DNA of 64,000 bases from Puccinellia tenuiflora (Eukaryota; Streptophyta; Magnoliopsida; Poales; Poaceae): NCBI GenBank assembly GCA_012064385.1, contig QRDG01001725.1, forward strand, positions 992,001 through 1,056,000. Reading direction: 5' to 3'. Shown in pieces: positions 35,617 to 44,797 of this stretch. Both the position numbers and the translations under genes were made by a program. The notes beneath the pieces are model-generated. The model saw only the letters and a list, made by a program, of their open reading frames with translations. It ran no database searches and was not told where the DNA came from. The stretch's first letter is position 1. Each line of letters starts with the position of its first letter.

Positions 35617-36205
35617 AGCTCAATGTACCTGCAATCAATTATATGTGTTTGTAATTTTTTTGACATAGAATTACACATAAATGACACCCCAAAATAATTA
35701 GGGGTGGCATTGTGCAACTTGTCACATAAAATGACAGCCCTTGGTCCTGAAAAAAAAATAGGGCCAGGCACCCTGCTAGCGGCTGGTCCTTTAGAAAAAT
35801 CAGCACCCTGCCCGGCACCTGGCCAGTAGCGGCTGGTCCCTTAGAAAAATCCAGCCCCCGCGTCCACCCACTGGCCAGTAGCGCGTGGTCAAGGCTGGCC
35901 CACCAGCCAGCGACCCGGCCACCCCGCCACCCAACCGCCGCGCGGTCAGCCCACTCGGCCACGTCGCGCGTGGGAACCGCCGCCCGGCCGCCACGTTCCC
36001 TCGTCTCCCCCGCCACCCAACCGTCCGAGCCCCGCAGTCAATGCTCCTGGCCCACCTGCCAGCGACTGGACGGCCTCCTCGGCTTCCCGTCCCGCAGTCA
36101 ATGCTGGCCACGGTGGACGCGGCCCCCGTCCTTTTTAAACCCCGGCCGTACGCGATGGCGACCTCACACAGCTAGCCCCGCCGCCCTCCCCGCACTCCAT
36201 CGAGC

Positions 36206-36248
36206 CCTAGCCCTAGTCCTAGCCCTAGCCCTCGCCCCTCGCCCTCGC
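36206..36248 (+). repeat. CCCTAG-type hexamer run upstream of the captured gene
   Basis: Five near-copies of ccctag (one as tcctag) followed by cgcccctcgccctcgcc, ending just before the ATG at 36256. It is telomere-like in pattern but not the canonical CCCTAAA. It would lie in the 5' UTR. Confidence 0.7.
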
Positions 36249-36255
36249 CGGAGCA

Positions 36256-37344
36256 ATGTCGAAGCGGTGGTGGCCAGGCGGCAAGCACCAGTCCGAGTCC
36301 AGCGGCTCGGGCTCTGGCCGCTCCGGCCGTCGCCGGGGCGCTGGACTGCCTCCCCTTGCTCCTCCTCCACCACCGCCATCGTCGGCGCCGCACGGAGTGC
36401 GCATCGTCGGCGCGGACCCGCGTCATGCCGGTCCGCAGGCCGGCGGGCCGGCCGCCAAGAAGAAGAAGCCGACGCCGCGCTACCGCCGGTACGTCCGGGT
36501 GGAGGAGGCGCAGTGGCACTGGGAGAACGCCGTCCCGGTGCGCTGGTCGGACGTCCACCTCCCGGACAACTGGCACCTGAATCCGCAGCGGATTCCGGTG
36601 CCGCCGATCCCGACCGACCCCACGGCCAGGACGGTGGAGATCGCACGCCGGCGCAGCCTCCTCCCCAATCACCTCCTCGACGACCCGGCGTACGCGCCGG
36701 GCTCCCCCTACTGGGACCAATGGTTCCGGGAGGAGCACGACGAGCGCCGCCGGAGCTACTTCGCGCCGGCCCCGGTGCCGCCGGTGGAGCGCACGGAGTA
36801 CCCGGCGCTCCCGGAGGGGATGGACGACCTCGACCAATGGTTGGAGGTCGACTCCGACGGCGAGGCCGCCCCCATGGACGAGGACGACGACGTCGACGAC
36901 GCCATGAAGGCAGCCATGGCGGCGTCCCGGCAGGCCTTCGTCGACGACGAGTGCCGCCGCTGGGAGATGGTGGTGCAGGACGCACTGCCGCCGCCGCACG
37001 GCCTGCCGCCGCAGGGACCGCCTCCACCCCCGCCTCCGCCACAGGGACAGTCGGGGCTGGACTGGGTGCAGGCCCTCGTCCAGGAGGAGGAGGCCTACGA
37101 GCCGCCGGAGGAGGAGTACCAGGAGCCGGTGAGATTCCCACCGGAGCTGTTCGGGCAGTCGTGGGTATTCACGACTGTGCCCCAGCTGCCGCTGCCGCCG
37201 CCGCCGCCCCAGGACGCCATCCTGGAGGAGCCAGGGACGCCGCCGCGGGACGTCCCCATGGAGCAGCAGCAGCAGCCGCCGGCGCATCTGTGGGAGGCGC
37301 CACCGTACGTCGTCCTCTCCGACGAGGAGGGCGACGAGGACTAG
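36256..37344 (+). CDS. Unrecognised 362-aa gene carried inside the CACTA
   Basis: Starts MSKRWWPGGKHQSESSGSG and ends VVLSDEEGDED. The N-terminus is Ser/Gly/Pro-rich with a KKKK patch. A compact W-rich core follows (RYVRVEEAQWHWENAVPVRW, WHLNPQRIPVPPIP, SPYWDQWFREEHDERRR). Then comes an acidic stretch (DEDDDVDDAMKAAMAASRQA) and Pro/Gln-rich tails. It lies antisense between TNP2 and the accessory gene, in GC-rich DNA unlike the AT-rich neighbours. An AATAAA lies at 37397-37402, 53 bp after the stop. The two other open frames across it are low-complexity Arg/Pro/Ala. I recall similar W-rich predicted proteins in Triticeae repeats but know no function. It is probably a captured host gene or an element-specific gene. 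Confidence 0.7.
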   Translation: MSKRWWPGGKHQSESSGSGSGRSGRRRGAGLPPLAPPPPPPSSAPHGVRIVGADPRHAGPQAGGPAAKKKKPTPRYRRYVRVEEAQWHWENAVPVRWSDVHLPDNWHLNPQRIPVPPIPTDPTARTVEIARRRSLLPNHLLDDPAYAPGSPYWDQWFREEHDERRRSYFAPAPVPPVERTEYPALPEGMDDLDQWLEVDSDGEAAPMDEDDDVDDAMKAAMAASRQAFVDDECRRWEMVVQDALPPPHGLPPQGPPPPPPPPQGQSGLDWVQALVQEEEAYEPPEEEYQEPVRFPPELFGQSWVFTTVPQLPLPPPPPQDAILEEPGTPPRDVPMEQQQQPPAHLWEAPPYVVLSDEEGDED

Positions 37345-37396
37345 CTAGGACCTCCCCCTCCCCCCCTAAGTAAATGTAATGAACCCCTAGCAATGT

Positions 37397-37402
37397 AATA
37401 AA
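37397..37402 (+). promoter_or_regulatory. Polyadenylation signal AATAAA
   Basis: Canonical hexamer 53 bases after the stop of the 362-aa gene, in the AT-rich run caatgtaataaagttt. Confidence 0.6.
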
Positions 37403-37450
37403 GTTTATTTCCGATCCACGAACTGTCCCCGCCGCCGATTTAAGGTCACC

Positions 37451-37560
37451 GGACCACCGTCGCCGCCGATTCTAGCTAGGGTTCGTGCCATCGGACCACC
37501 GCCGCCGCCAATTCTAGCTAGGGTTCGTGCCATCGGACCACCGCCGCCGCCGATCTAGAG
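37451..37560. repeat. 42-bp tandem repeat, 2.6 copies
   Basis: The unit starts with ggaccaccg(c/t)cgccgcc and contains tctagctagggttcgtgcca. Starts fall at 37451, 37493 and 37535, exactly 42 apart. Confidence 0.85.
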
Positions 37561-37773
37561 TTTGAGAGGGCCGTACCTTAGGCGGAGCGCGCGGGGGACG
37601 GCGGCGAGGAAGAGGGACGCGAGCGACGGCGGCGGCGGCGGTGGCGGCGGCCAGATTTTGGCAGCCTGGCGGCGTCGTCGCGTGAGAGGAGCCCGGAGGC
37701 GTTTGCGTCTTGGGCCTGGCGGCAAAAATGGGGAAGAAATCCGCGGAGAGGGACCAAGTAGGCTCAAATCGGC

Positions 37774-37851
37774 CTTTAGTCCCGGTCCGTGACACCAACC
37801 GGGACTAAAGACCCCTATAGTCCCGGTTGGTGTCACGGACCGGGACTAAAG
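37774..37851. repeat. Perfect 34-bp inverted repeat in CACTA interior
   Basis: Arms 37774-37807 and 37818-37851 are exact reverse complements around a 10-base loop. They are built of agtcccggt-type subterminal repeats. A second imperfect hairpin lies at about 37898-37935. Such repeats belong near CACTA ends, but this one is 2.8 kb from the right end and marks a possible junction of two elements. Confidence 0.9.
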
Positions 37852-38201
37852 GTGGGATTTTTGGCGCGCTAAGTTTCGCAGCGGCCCGAAAATGGCCTTT
37901 AGTCCCGGTTGTAGCCACGGACCGGGACTAAACGGCCGTTTGTATTTTTTTCTTCATTTTAAAATGTTCATATTTTATAAACTTTACATGTTTCCAAATG
38001 TAAATATGAATATGTTATACATATTGAACATTTAAATAGATGAGTTGAGTAAAACCGTTATACTAATAAAATCCGAGGTTAGGATAAATATATTTAATAT
38101 TTTAAATATTTAATGAAAAACCCTCAACTTTTTAACAGTCAAAACAAAATTCTACCAATTATTACACATATGTATAGAACAAGTTAGGATAAATAAATAT
38201 C

Positions 38202-39356
38202 TCATACATTATTACAAATGACCACAATACAAGGAGGAAGGTTATAGATGCATAGAGTCACAGGCCAGGTGCTATGACTGGAGCTCTGCTCTCCAAAGGG
38301 ATTAAAGCCATCTGTACTTAGACCAAATCTTAAGTTTCTTGCGTCATCTGCAAATGTCGGAAACTCTCTGTCAATTTTTCTCCACTGCGACCCATCAGCA
38401 GGGTGTCTGAGCATCACGTCTTTCTTACGGTCTTCCTTGTGCCATCGCAACAACTTGGCATGCTCTTTGTTTTGGAACAAACGTTTCAACCGTGGTATTA
38501 TAGGAGCATACCACATCACCTTCGCAGGAACTCTCTTCCTGGGGCGCGCCTCGTCCTCAACTTCACCAGGGTCATCTCGCCTGATCTTATACCTCAATGC
38601 ACCGCATACCGGACATGCATTCAAATTCTCGTACTCCTCGCCGCGGTAGAGGATACAGTCATTGATGCACGCATGTATCTTCTGCACCTCTAATCCTAGT
38701 GGGCAGACAACCTTCTTTGCTTCGTACGTACTGGGGGGCAATACGTTATCTTTTGGAAGTATCTTATTTATTATTTTCAGCAATTTTTCAAATCCCTTGT
38801 CAGAAGTACCTTCCTCTGCCTTCCATTGCAGCAATTCCAGTGTGGTGCCCAGCTTTTTCTGCCCATCTTCACAATTTGGGTACAACAATTTGTTGTGATC
38901 CTCTAACATTCTCTCCAACTTCAACCTCTCGTTTTGACTTCCACAGTTTATCTTCGCATCAAGAATGGCCCGACGAAGATCGTCATCGGGCTCATCAACA
39001 ATGGGCTCTTTTTCAGCTTCATCTTCCCCCATTGATGTACCACCGTGATCAGTGAACATAGGATAGTTGTCATTATCCTCTTCTTCCTCATTGTCTTCCA
39101 TTATAACTCCTCTTTCTCCATGCTTGGTCCAACAATTATAACCGGTCATGAAACCGGACTTCAACAGGTGGACGTGAATGGTTTGTGAGGTAGAGTAGTC
39201 CTGAGTATTCTTGCAGACACTACATGGACATGAAATAAAACCATTTGGCGGCTTGTTTTTCTCAGCCACTTGGAGAAAATAATGCATGCCATTAATAAAG
39301 TCGGGATAACGTCGGTCACTGTACATCCATTGCCGACTCATCTGACTCATCTGCAT
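38202..39356 (-). pseudogene. CACTA TNP2 transposase, truncated after N-terminal third
   Basis: 384 residues. The N-terminus is the transposase-associated domain (RQWMYSDRRYPDFINGMHYF, CPCSVCKN, HLLKSGFMTGY), followed by an acidic linker. The beginning of the TNP2 domain comes next (CPLGLEVQKIHACINDCILY, CPVCGALRYK, MWYAPIIPRLKRLFQNKEHA, LRFGLSTDGFNPFGEQSSSH). Homology stops right after WPVTLCIYNLPP. The rest of TNP2, normally several hundred residues including the catalytic part, is absent, and the sequence passes into an AT-rich stretch (37940-38200) and then subterminal-type repeats. A non-functional transposase. Confidence 0.88.
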
Positions 39357-39521
39357 TATATAAATAAAATATAAAAAACCATTAACACTATTTCTTCAAT
39401 ATATAACAGTGATAAAGTGAATTAATATATAAGTTCATCACATTCAAACCAAAGTAGAGCAAATAACCAAATGTAATACATATAGTCTCACAAACATACA
39501 TTGGTTCAAACTAACATACAA

Positions 39522-39893
39522 CTATCTAAAGAATTTAAGCCCAACAACAAATGCGATAAAAATCACAACTATGGTAACTATCGAACCAACACCATAATGA
39601 TACCAAGCCTCTTTATGAATGGCATAATTTCTAATTTTTCTAATCTTCAAGCGCATTGCATCCATCTTGATCTTGTGCTCATCGACGATGTCGGCAATAT
39701 GGAGCTCCAATTTCATCTTCTCTTCTAGGGTTTGGAGACGGAGATTTTCACTTCTTTCCAGTTTTGCTTTCAAATCATTAATTTCATTTTCAAAAAACTC
39801 GATGATAGGGTCGGTTGGAATTTCCGGTTCAACAACGACATCCGGATCGTTATAGACCGGACGAGGACCGACGGGGACGGATATCAAAACCAT
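39522..39893 (-). CDS. Small CACTA ORF with coiled coil and C-terminal membrane segment
   Basis: 123 residues upstream of TNP2 on the same strand. A Pro-rich start (MVLISVPVGPRPVYNDPD) leads into a heptad-like coiled coil (residues 35-85, including NDLKAKLERSENLRLQTLEE). A single hydrophobic segment near the C-terminus (GSIVTIVVIFIAFVVGLKFF) suggests a tail anchor. It may be a separate element gene or a 5' exon of the TNP2 transcription unit. Function unknown. Confidence 0.5.
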   Translation of the reverse strand: MVLISVPVGPRPVYNDPDVVVEPEIPTDPIIEFFENEINDLKAKLERSENLRLQTLEEKMKLELHIADIVDEHKIKMDAMRLKIRKIRNYAIHKEAWYHYGVGSIVTIVVIFIAFVVGLKFFR

Positions 39894-40765
39894 GACACAC
39901 TATACATATAAAAAAAGTAAGATAATATACATGCATCTAAAGTATATCAATAAGTTAAAAAGGGATAAAAACAAGACTCACCGAGTAGGTGCCGGCGACG
40001 GGATGGCGCGGGCGATCGACGATGGTAAAGATGGTCACCGGACAACTGTAAACCCAATACATTATACTTTAATTTGAGCTAAAATTGCATGTAAAAAAAA
40101 TGAAATCTCTTACTTAGGCATTTCATCAAACACCTTGCTAGCACTAGAAAAATAAAATTTGCTAAGTAGCACCAAAATGAGCTAAAAAAGGAACACCGGA
40201 GTGCTAACCGTCGGGTAGATGAGGTGCCGCCAAACTTGACAAATGGTGGAGAAAATAGGGGCCGAACTCGTGGTTGGGAGGAGCAAGGGTTAAGAAAATG
40301 GAGATGAACCCGGAGCTAAAAAATGGCCACGGCCTGGCCACGGCCGGGTCGGGGGGTGGAAGATGATATAGAATATATTTAGTCCCGGTCCGTAACAAGG
40401 ACCGGTACTAAAGTCCCTCCATTAGTCCCGGTCTGTAAATAGAACCGGGACAGTGCATTGTCCGGGCTGGTCCCACCTCTGTCGCCTCCTCCCGCATCCC
40501 TTTGTCACCGGTTCGTAACACGAACCGGGACGGTAGGTCCCCTACGAACCGGGACTGGTCCTGGCGGGCGCACTGGGACCAATGACCGGGACTAGTGCCA
40601 CGATTGGTACCGGTCCGTAAGGGAACCGGGACGGAAGGGCCAAACCGAAGCCCCTGTTTCCACTAGTGCTTGATCTCGTTGGCGCAGCTGGTAGAGGCGG
40701 CGACTTGACGAGATCGCTAGTTTTTTCGAGGTAGGCGGAAGCGATCGGTTTAGGAGCCTACGCGG

Positions 40766-40777
40766 GCTCTGATACCA
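40766..40777 (-). promoter_or_regulatory. Primer-binding site (initiator Met tRNA type)
   Basis: The minus strand reads TGGTATCAGAGC immediately after the LTR end. This is the standard complement of the plant initiator methionine tRNA 3' end used by Copia elements. Confidence 0.95.
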
Positions 40778-40944
40778 TGTGAAAACTAACGAGTATTGGT
40801 AGGTTAGAAATCGCACGGCCTCTATGGACCTGCGTGCTCTTTATATAGGTACAGATTTACATGGGGGTACATTACAATACGTATATGTGTAGGTCTTGTA
40901 CATGACCATACCGTATGTAGCTAGGTTAGACTTGTTGTTTATCA
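40778..40944 (-). repeat. Copia 5' LTR
   Basis: 167 bp. On the minus strand it contains a CTATATAAAG box that should drive transcription of the element toward lower coordinates. Confidence 0.95.
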
Positions 40945-41106
40945 CAGAAGTCGCCCAAAAAGGTTATGCCCACGCTGCAACCAGACATGTCCTTCAGTTG
41001 AAGGACTCTTTTCTGGACTTCCGAGCCATTCTTCCGCATTAATGTAAAACAAGGGCTAACTGATGTAACAACTGCAAGCAAATCTACAATGGCATCTATA
41101 TCCATG
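40945..41106 (-). pseudogene. RPA1: RPA1 upstream fragment beyond the Copia
   Basis: It continues the RPA1 reading frame from the other side of the Copia: on the minus strand it encodes MDIDAIVDLLAVVTSVSPC and QLKDMSGC-type DBD-B sequence, matching 59551-59712 in block B. Homology ends at 41106, after ccatg. What follows (ggttttttgccgttggtggtgtgg) resembles 62905-62950 in block B, suggesting that the rest of the gene was deleted here. A single-base indel (gtcgcccaaaaagg versus gtcgccccaaaagg) lies near the start. Confidence 0.85.
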
Positions 41107-41268
41107 TGGTGGTGTGGGGGAGGTTTTTTGCCGTTGGTGGTGTGGTGTGGCGGTGTAGCAGAGTGCGGAGCGGCGCCGGTGTAGGAAAGGAGAGGAGGGC
41201 CGGGGCCGCGAATTGGCTTTACGACGAGCGCTGGCGCGAATCTTCACGTCGACGTCCTCCCGCACGAC
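41107..41268. other. GC-rich junction sequence after RPA1 deletion
   Basis: It begins with G/T-rich sequence resembling 62905-62950 in block B and continues into GC-rich sequence without a credible gene. It joins the truncated RPA1 to the 1.7 kb repeat. Confidence 0.4.
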
Positions 41269-42920
41269 AGCGCCAGCGAGCTGACTCCTCTATTCCCTTT
41301 TTGTTTTTTTCCGGCTCCGGCGCACGAGCGTGCCAAAGCAACGCGTCTTCTTTTCTCCTTTTTTTTCTACACGTGAGCTGGATGCCTGGCTCCCTCTATT
41401 CCCTTTTATTTATAGAAACATTTATTTGTATGAAAAACTCCTATTCCCTTTACACGCTAGAAACAAAAATGTTTGTTTTTTTGCTTGCAAAAAAATACTC
41501 AATATAATTTTTTAATTCCCTTTTTGGGACAATGTTTTTTAGGGTAAATAAAAATGGGTGGGGAATAGGAAAAGTACAAAAAATTAGAATAGACAAGAAC
41601 TGCCACTTTGCACTAGTATTGATATGGGATTTGATTGGTAACTTCATTGTTAGGTGCTTCGTGACATATTTCACTAGTGTTTATCCTAATAACTTTTAGG
41701 TGCTAGATACTTGATAACATCTTTACTAGTTTTTAAGATTGACAAATTTATTTCTAGCTGCTTAGTAACATATTCTACTAGTTTTTAGACCGGTAACGTG
41801 TGTGCTGGATTGATAACTTTCTTGCTAGGTGTTTAGTAACATATTCTACGAGTTGTTAGCCTGATAAATTGTGCGCTACATACTTGGTAACATCTTTATT
41901 AGTTTAAAGATTGGTAACTTCCTTTGCTAGGTGATTGGTAACATATTCTACTAGTATTTATCCTGTTAACTTGTGTGCTAAATACTTGGTAAAATCTTTG
42001 CTAGTTTTAAGATTGGTAACTACCTTGCTAGATGCTTAGTAACATATTTATAGTAGTGTTTATCATGTAGATCAGTAAAATAAATAAAAAGGTTCGTGTC
42101 GCAACCGCGGAGCAGGAGCTCCCACCGCTCCTGCCAAAACGGGACCACAATAGGTGGACCCACCAAGAAGACACGCAAGATTCAACCTTAAAGACCCGGC
42201 ATGCGAGGAGCATGCCCCGGTAACGACAACCTGGATAGGATCCACCCACCAAGGACGCCATCGACTGTCAAGATGGGCTTCCGAGAACCCACCCGAAAGG
42301 ATTCCCGGGAGCCCATGACTTAGCCACCATGAGGTTCCTTCCAGGAAGGGTTGACGGGGTCCGCACGACGCTGTGGCCCCCAGCTCTGCCTCGGATCCTC
42401 CTCTCTACCCGGGGAGAGACGCACTCCCCGCCACGCCGAAGAGATGAGTTCGCAGAAGACTTGGACGCCAAGTACGGAGGCGGCAAGATATGTCGGGACG
42501 ATGTTATCAGGGGACAGTAGGGGAGAGGCTGCCAGAGCCACCAACCCTCTACCACCCCGGTCCAGGACGCCATCACACGATGCTCCGAGGGGGAGATGTC
42601 GTCGTATCTCCCGTCCTTTTTCTTCAAGCTTTGGGGTTCCCTCCCACGTCCGAAAACGGCATGCCCCTCGCGTGACAGCCTATCATCACCCCTTGCACTA
42701 TACATGGAGGGCCAATGGCCACTGAGAGGGACTAGTGAATCACTCGCTACAGAAGTCTTAAGGAGAAGAGTAAAGAGAGGTGATCTCCCCCGGGAAGGAT
42801 CTGCTCTTCTTCTTATCTCTTTCTTTACTCGGTCTTTCGCAGATAGCCCTGGTAATAAAGTTTCAGTATACGCCACCTGATAACTTGTTTGATATGCGGC
42901 TGGTAACATTGTACTAGTTT
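41269..42920. repeat. 1.7 kb direct repeat X, first copy
   Basis: From cgccagcgagctgactcctc to the segment after ggctggtaacattgtactag it matches 48139-49985 in the same orientation with small indels. It contains part of the 103 bp-period repeat family (41660-42060) and a GC-rich insert of about 770 bp (42068-42842). No TG/CA ends, PBS or target duplication was found, so it is not a clear LTR. Confidence 0.8.
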
Positions 42921-43409
42921 TTCTCAGATAACTTAGTTTTAGTAAACTACCAAGTATCCCAAGCTGCTTGGAACATACACGACCAGATCATAAATCTGAT
43001 ACAACACGGGGTGAGTACTATGCACAAACTAAACGAGCAACGACGCCGGCGGAAATAACCTTAGACCCAAAAATCTTTCACCAGCTAAAATCCCCTTACT
43101 ACAAAAAACCTAATACACAAATCCGAGATAAATCAAAGTCAGCGGCTAGTTGACAAGCCACCAAATCGTTCGAGAACAGGCGTGAGGAACTCACCGGACG
43201 CATCAGATCTGCAAAAAATCGACAGCCGGTGGGTGGTCGCCCGCTGGGTAGCTCCGCAATCTAGACGAATAGAATGCCCGAAAAAGATAAAATCCATACA
43301 AAAACCTGCCGCTGGGGATGAAGGACGGAACTACGAAGCTTTGTGGCGCTCTCTACTGCCGGGAATATGAGGGAACGGCGGCGGCGACCATGAGCGGCGC
43401 TCGCCCGCT
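42921..43409. other. Unassigned spacer with a short repeat
   Basis: No gene seen. Bases 43305-43405 (ggggatgaagg to ggcggcgctcgcc) recur at about 47828-47912 on the other side of CACTA 2, with moderate divergence. Confidence 0.5.
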
Positions 43410-43719
43410 CACTACGGGAGAGCAGATCATTACCGTGTGTACAAGACACACGGCAAAGGACAAAAAACACACGGCAAAGCCTTTGCCGTGTGCCGCACAC
43501 GGCAATGATCACACGGCGATATCTTGCACGGTAAAGAGCCCTTTGCCGTGTGCCAAATATCGCGACACACGGCAAAGCTTCTTAAGTGGGCCCCACCAAA
43601 ACTTGGCGACGGCGACGGAAGTTGACGGCAGGCTCCTGACAACTGGGACCCACCGGTCGATCTTTGCCGTGTGCAAGTGCAACACACGGCAAAGAAAGAT
43701 GATTTTATCAAAAAAAAAA

Positions 43720-44520
43720 TCATGCCCGGCCGACGTCCTCGCCGCGAGCTTGACGGCGTGCTGCATCCATGGTGGAGGTAGATGAGGACTGCGGCGGCAT
43801 TCTCCGGGCAGCGTCCTCCCCGGGGCCTGTACCTGCGTCCCTCCTCGAACGCGTCCGCGCCGTCGCGTCCGGCCTCGGGTTGCATCCGCGCCGTCGCCGG
43901 AGAGGATGAGTCCACGTCGCCGGAGAACATGGACGGCGGCGCGGTTGAGCTTGTCGACGAAGACGCGGACGATCTAGTTGTGGGCTTGTGGCCGGTGGTG
44001 CCGGTGCAGACGTCCGTGTAGGTGGGGCCGTCGCTGGAGAGGATGCTGTCGCCTCGGGTCGCGTCCTCCCCTGCCCGGCCTCGTTCCCGGGCGTCGGCTT
44101 GTCGTCGTCGGGCTCCTGCGCCAGCGCCATCGTCCCTCAATCCCCCTGCCCCCGAGCCCCAGCTTCCCGAGCCAGATCGTCGCCGCGTACCCGGGGCCAT
44201 GGGCTGCGCGGCGAGGGAGCCGAGGAGGGTGGAGGAGCACGGTGGCGTAGAGGAAGGACGCGAGCGCCGGCTCGGCGTCTGCGTCGCGGTGCGCCTGGAC
44301 CTTGTGCGCTGGTCAGCTCGGCGTCGCGGCGCACCTCGACCTTGATGCGAGCTCCGGCTCGGCGTCGCGGCGCGTCGTGGCTCGGCGACCGGGGGCGGGT
44401 AGTCCGGCACCACGGAGGGCATCGAGCCTGGAGGTCGTCCCGCCTAGAGCCGCCGTGTGCGGGAGCTCACCAATGCCCACTCCTGGAGCCGCCGCCGTCT
44501 GGAAGATGCATTCATTTGAG
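43720..44520. other. GC-rich insert in CACTA 2
   Basis: Open in several frames on both strands because of composition. Predicted peptides are Arg/Pro/Ala/Ser-rich with no motif. It may be a captured gene 5' region, comparable to the GC-rich gene in CACTA 1, but I cannot choose a frame. Confidence 0.4.
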
Positions 44521-44797
44521 CAAGATGGATCGATCCGTCGGGAGCTAGCAGGATAAGGAAAGAAAAAGGAAAGGAAAAAAAAAAGGAAAAAGACAGGGGT
44601 GGGTGAGCCACGTCACCGATCCAAGGCAGGGAGTGGTTTGAGCCGTTAGATTCTTCTTGATCCAACGGCTTAGAGCCGTGATCCGTGTGAAACCCCTCCT
44701 AACCAATCAGAACACACGGTTTCTTTGCCGTGTGCCTGCACACGGCAAAGATATTTTTTGTTTTTTTGGTTTTTCTCTTTCTTTTCTTATTTTCTTT

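Larger units (their letters stand above)
31367..40668. mobile_element. CACTA (En/Spm) transposon, composite, 9.3 kb
   Basis: Starts CACTAGTGGAAAACGGGGC and ends with the inverse (gcccctgtttccactagtg). The 3-base target duplication ctt (31364-31366, 40669-40671) is exactly as expected for the family. Subterminal repeats of the agtcccggt type crowd both ends. It inserted into the Copia between the primer-binding site and gag. It carries a TNP2 fragment, a 123-residue ORF and a C48-protease-type accessory gene on the minus strand, and an unrelated 362-codon gene on the plus strand. TNP2 is truncated, so mobility would need help in trans. Confidence 0.95.
26647..40944 (-). mobile_element. Copia LTR retrotransposon, host of a nested CACTA
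   Basis: Both LTRs are 167 bp (26647-26813 and 40778-40944), run TG to CA, and differ at 2 positions. The 5-base target duplication is cagaa (26642-26646 and 40945-40949). On the minus strand the primer-binding site TGGTATCAGAGC directly follows the 5' LTR, and a purine tract (gagggaggg) directly precedes the 3' LTR. Without the CACTA the element is about 5.0 kb with gag, protease, integrase, RT and RNase H in Copia order. Two frame breaks in gag-pol make it defective. It sits inside RPA1. Confidence 0.97.
14300..41106. repeat. Segmental duplication block A
   Basis: Ignoring insertions, this block runs in the same order as 52550-59712: small gene, LINE remnants, a conserved 83-codon ORF region, RPA1 3' flank, RPA1. 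The insertions specific to block A are the Mutator-like element (15848-20892), a tandem doubling of the 21.2-23.0 kb part, and the Copia with its CACTA (26647-40944). Block A breaks off at 41106 inside RPA1, where block B continues for another kilobase of RPA1. Confidence 0.85.

Noticed and set aside
35970..37373. 467-codon plus-strand frame and 325/371-codon minus-strand frames over the 362-aa gene
   Set aside because: Low-complexity Arg/Pro/Gly/Ala products of GC-rich DNA. Only the 362-codon frame has a structured, varied core and a sensible end.
43430..44422. 330-codon minus-strand frame in CACTA 2
   Set aside because: Composition-driven Arg/Pro/Ser/Ala sequence crossing into subterminal repeats; no motif.
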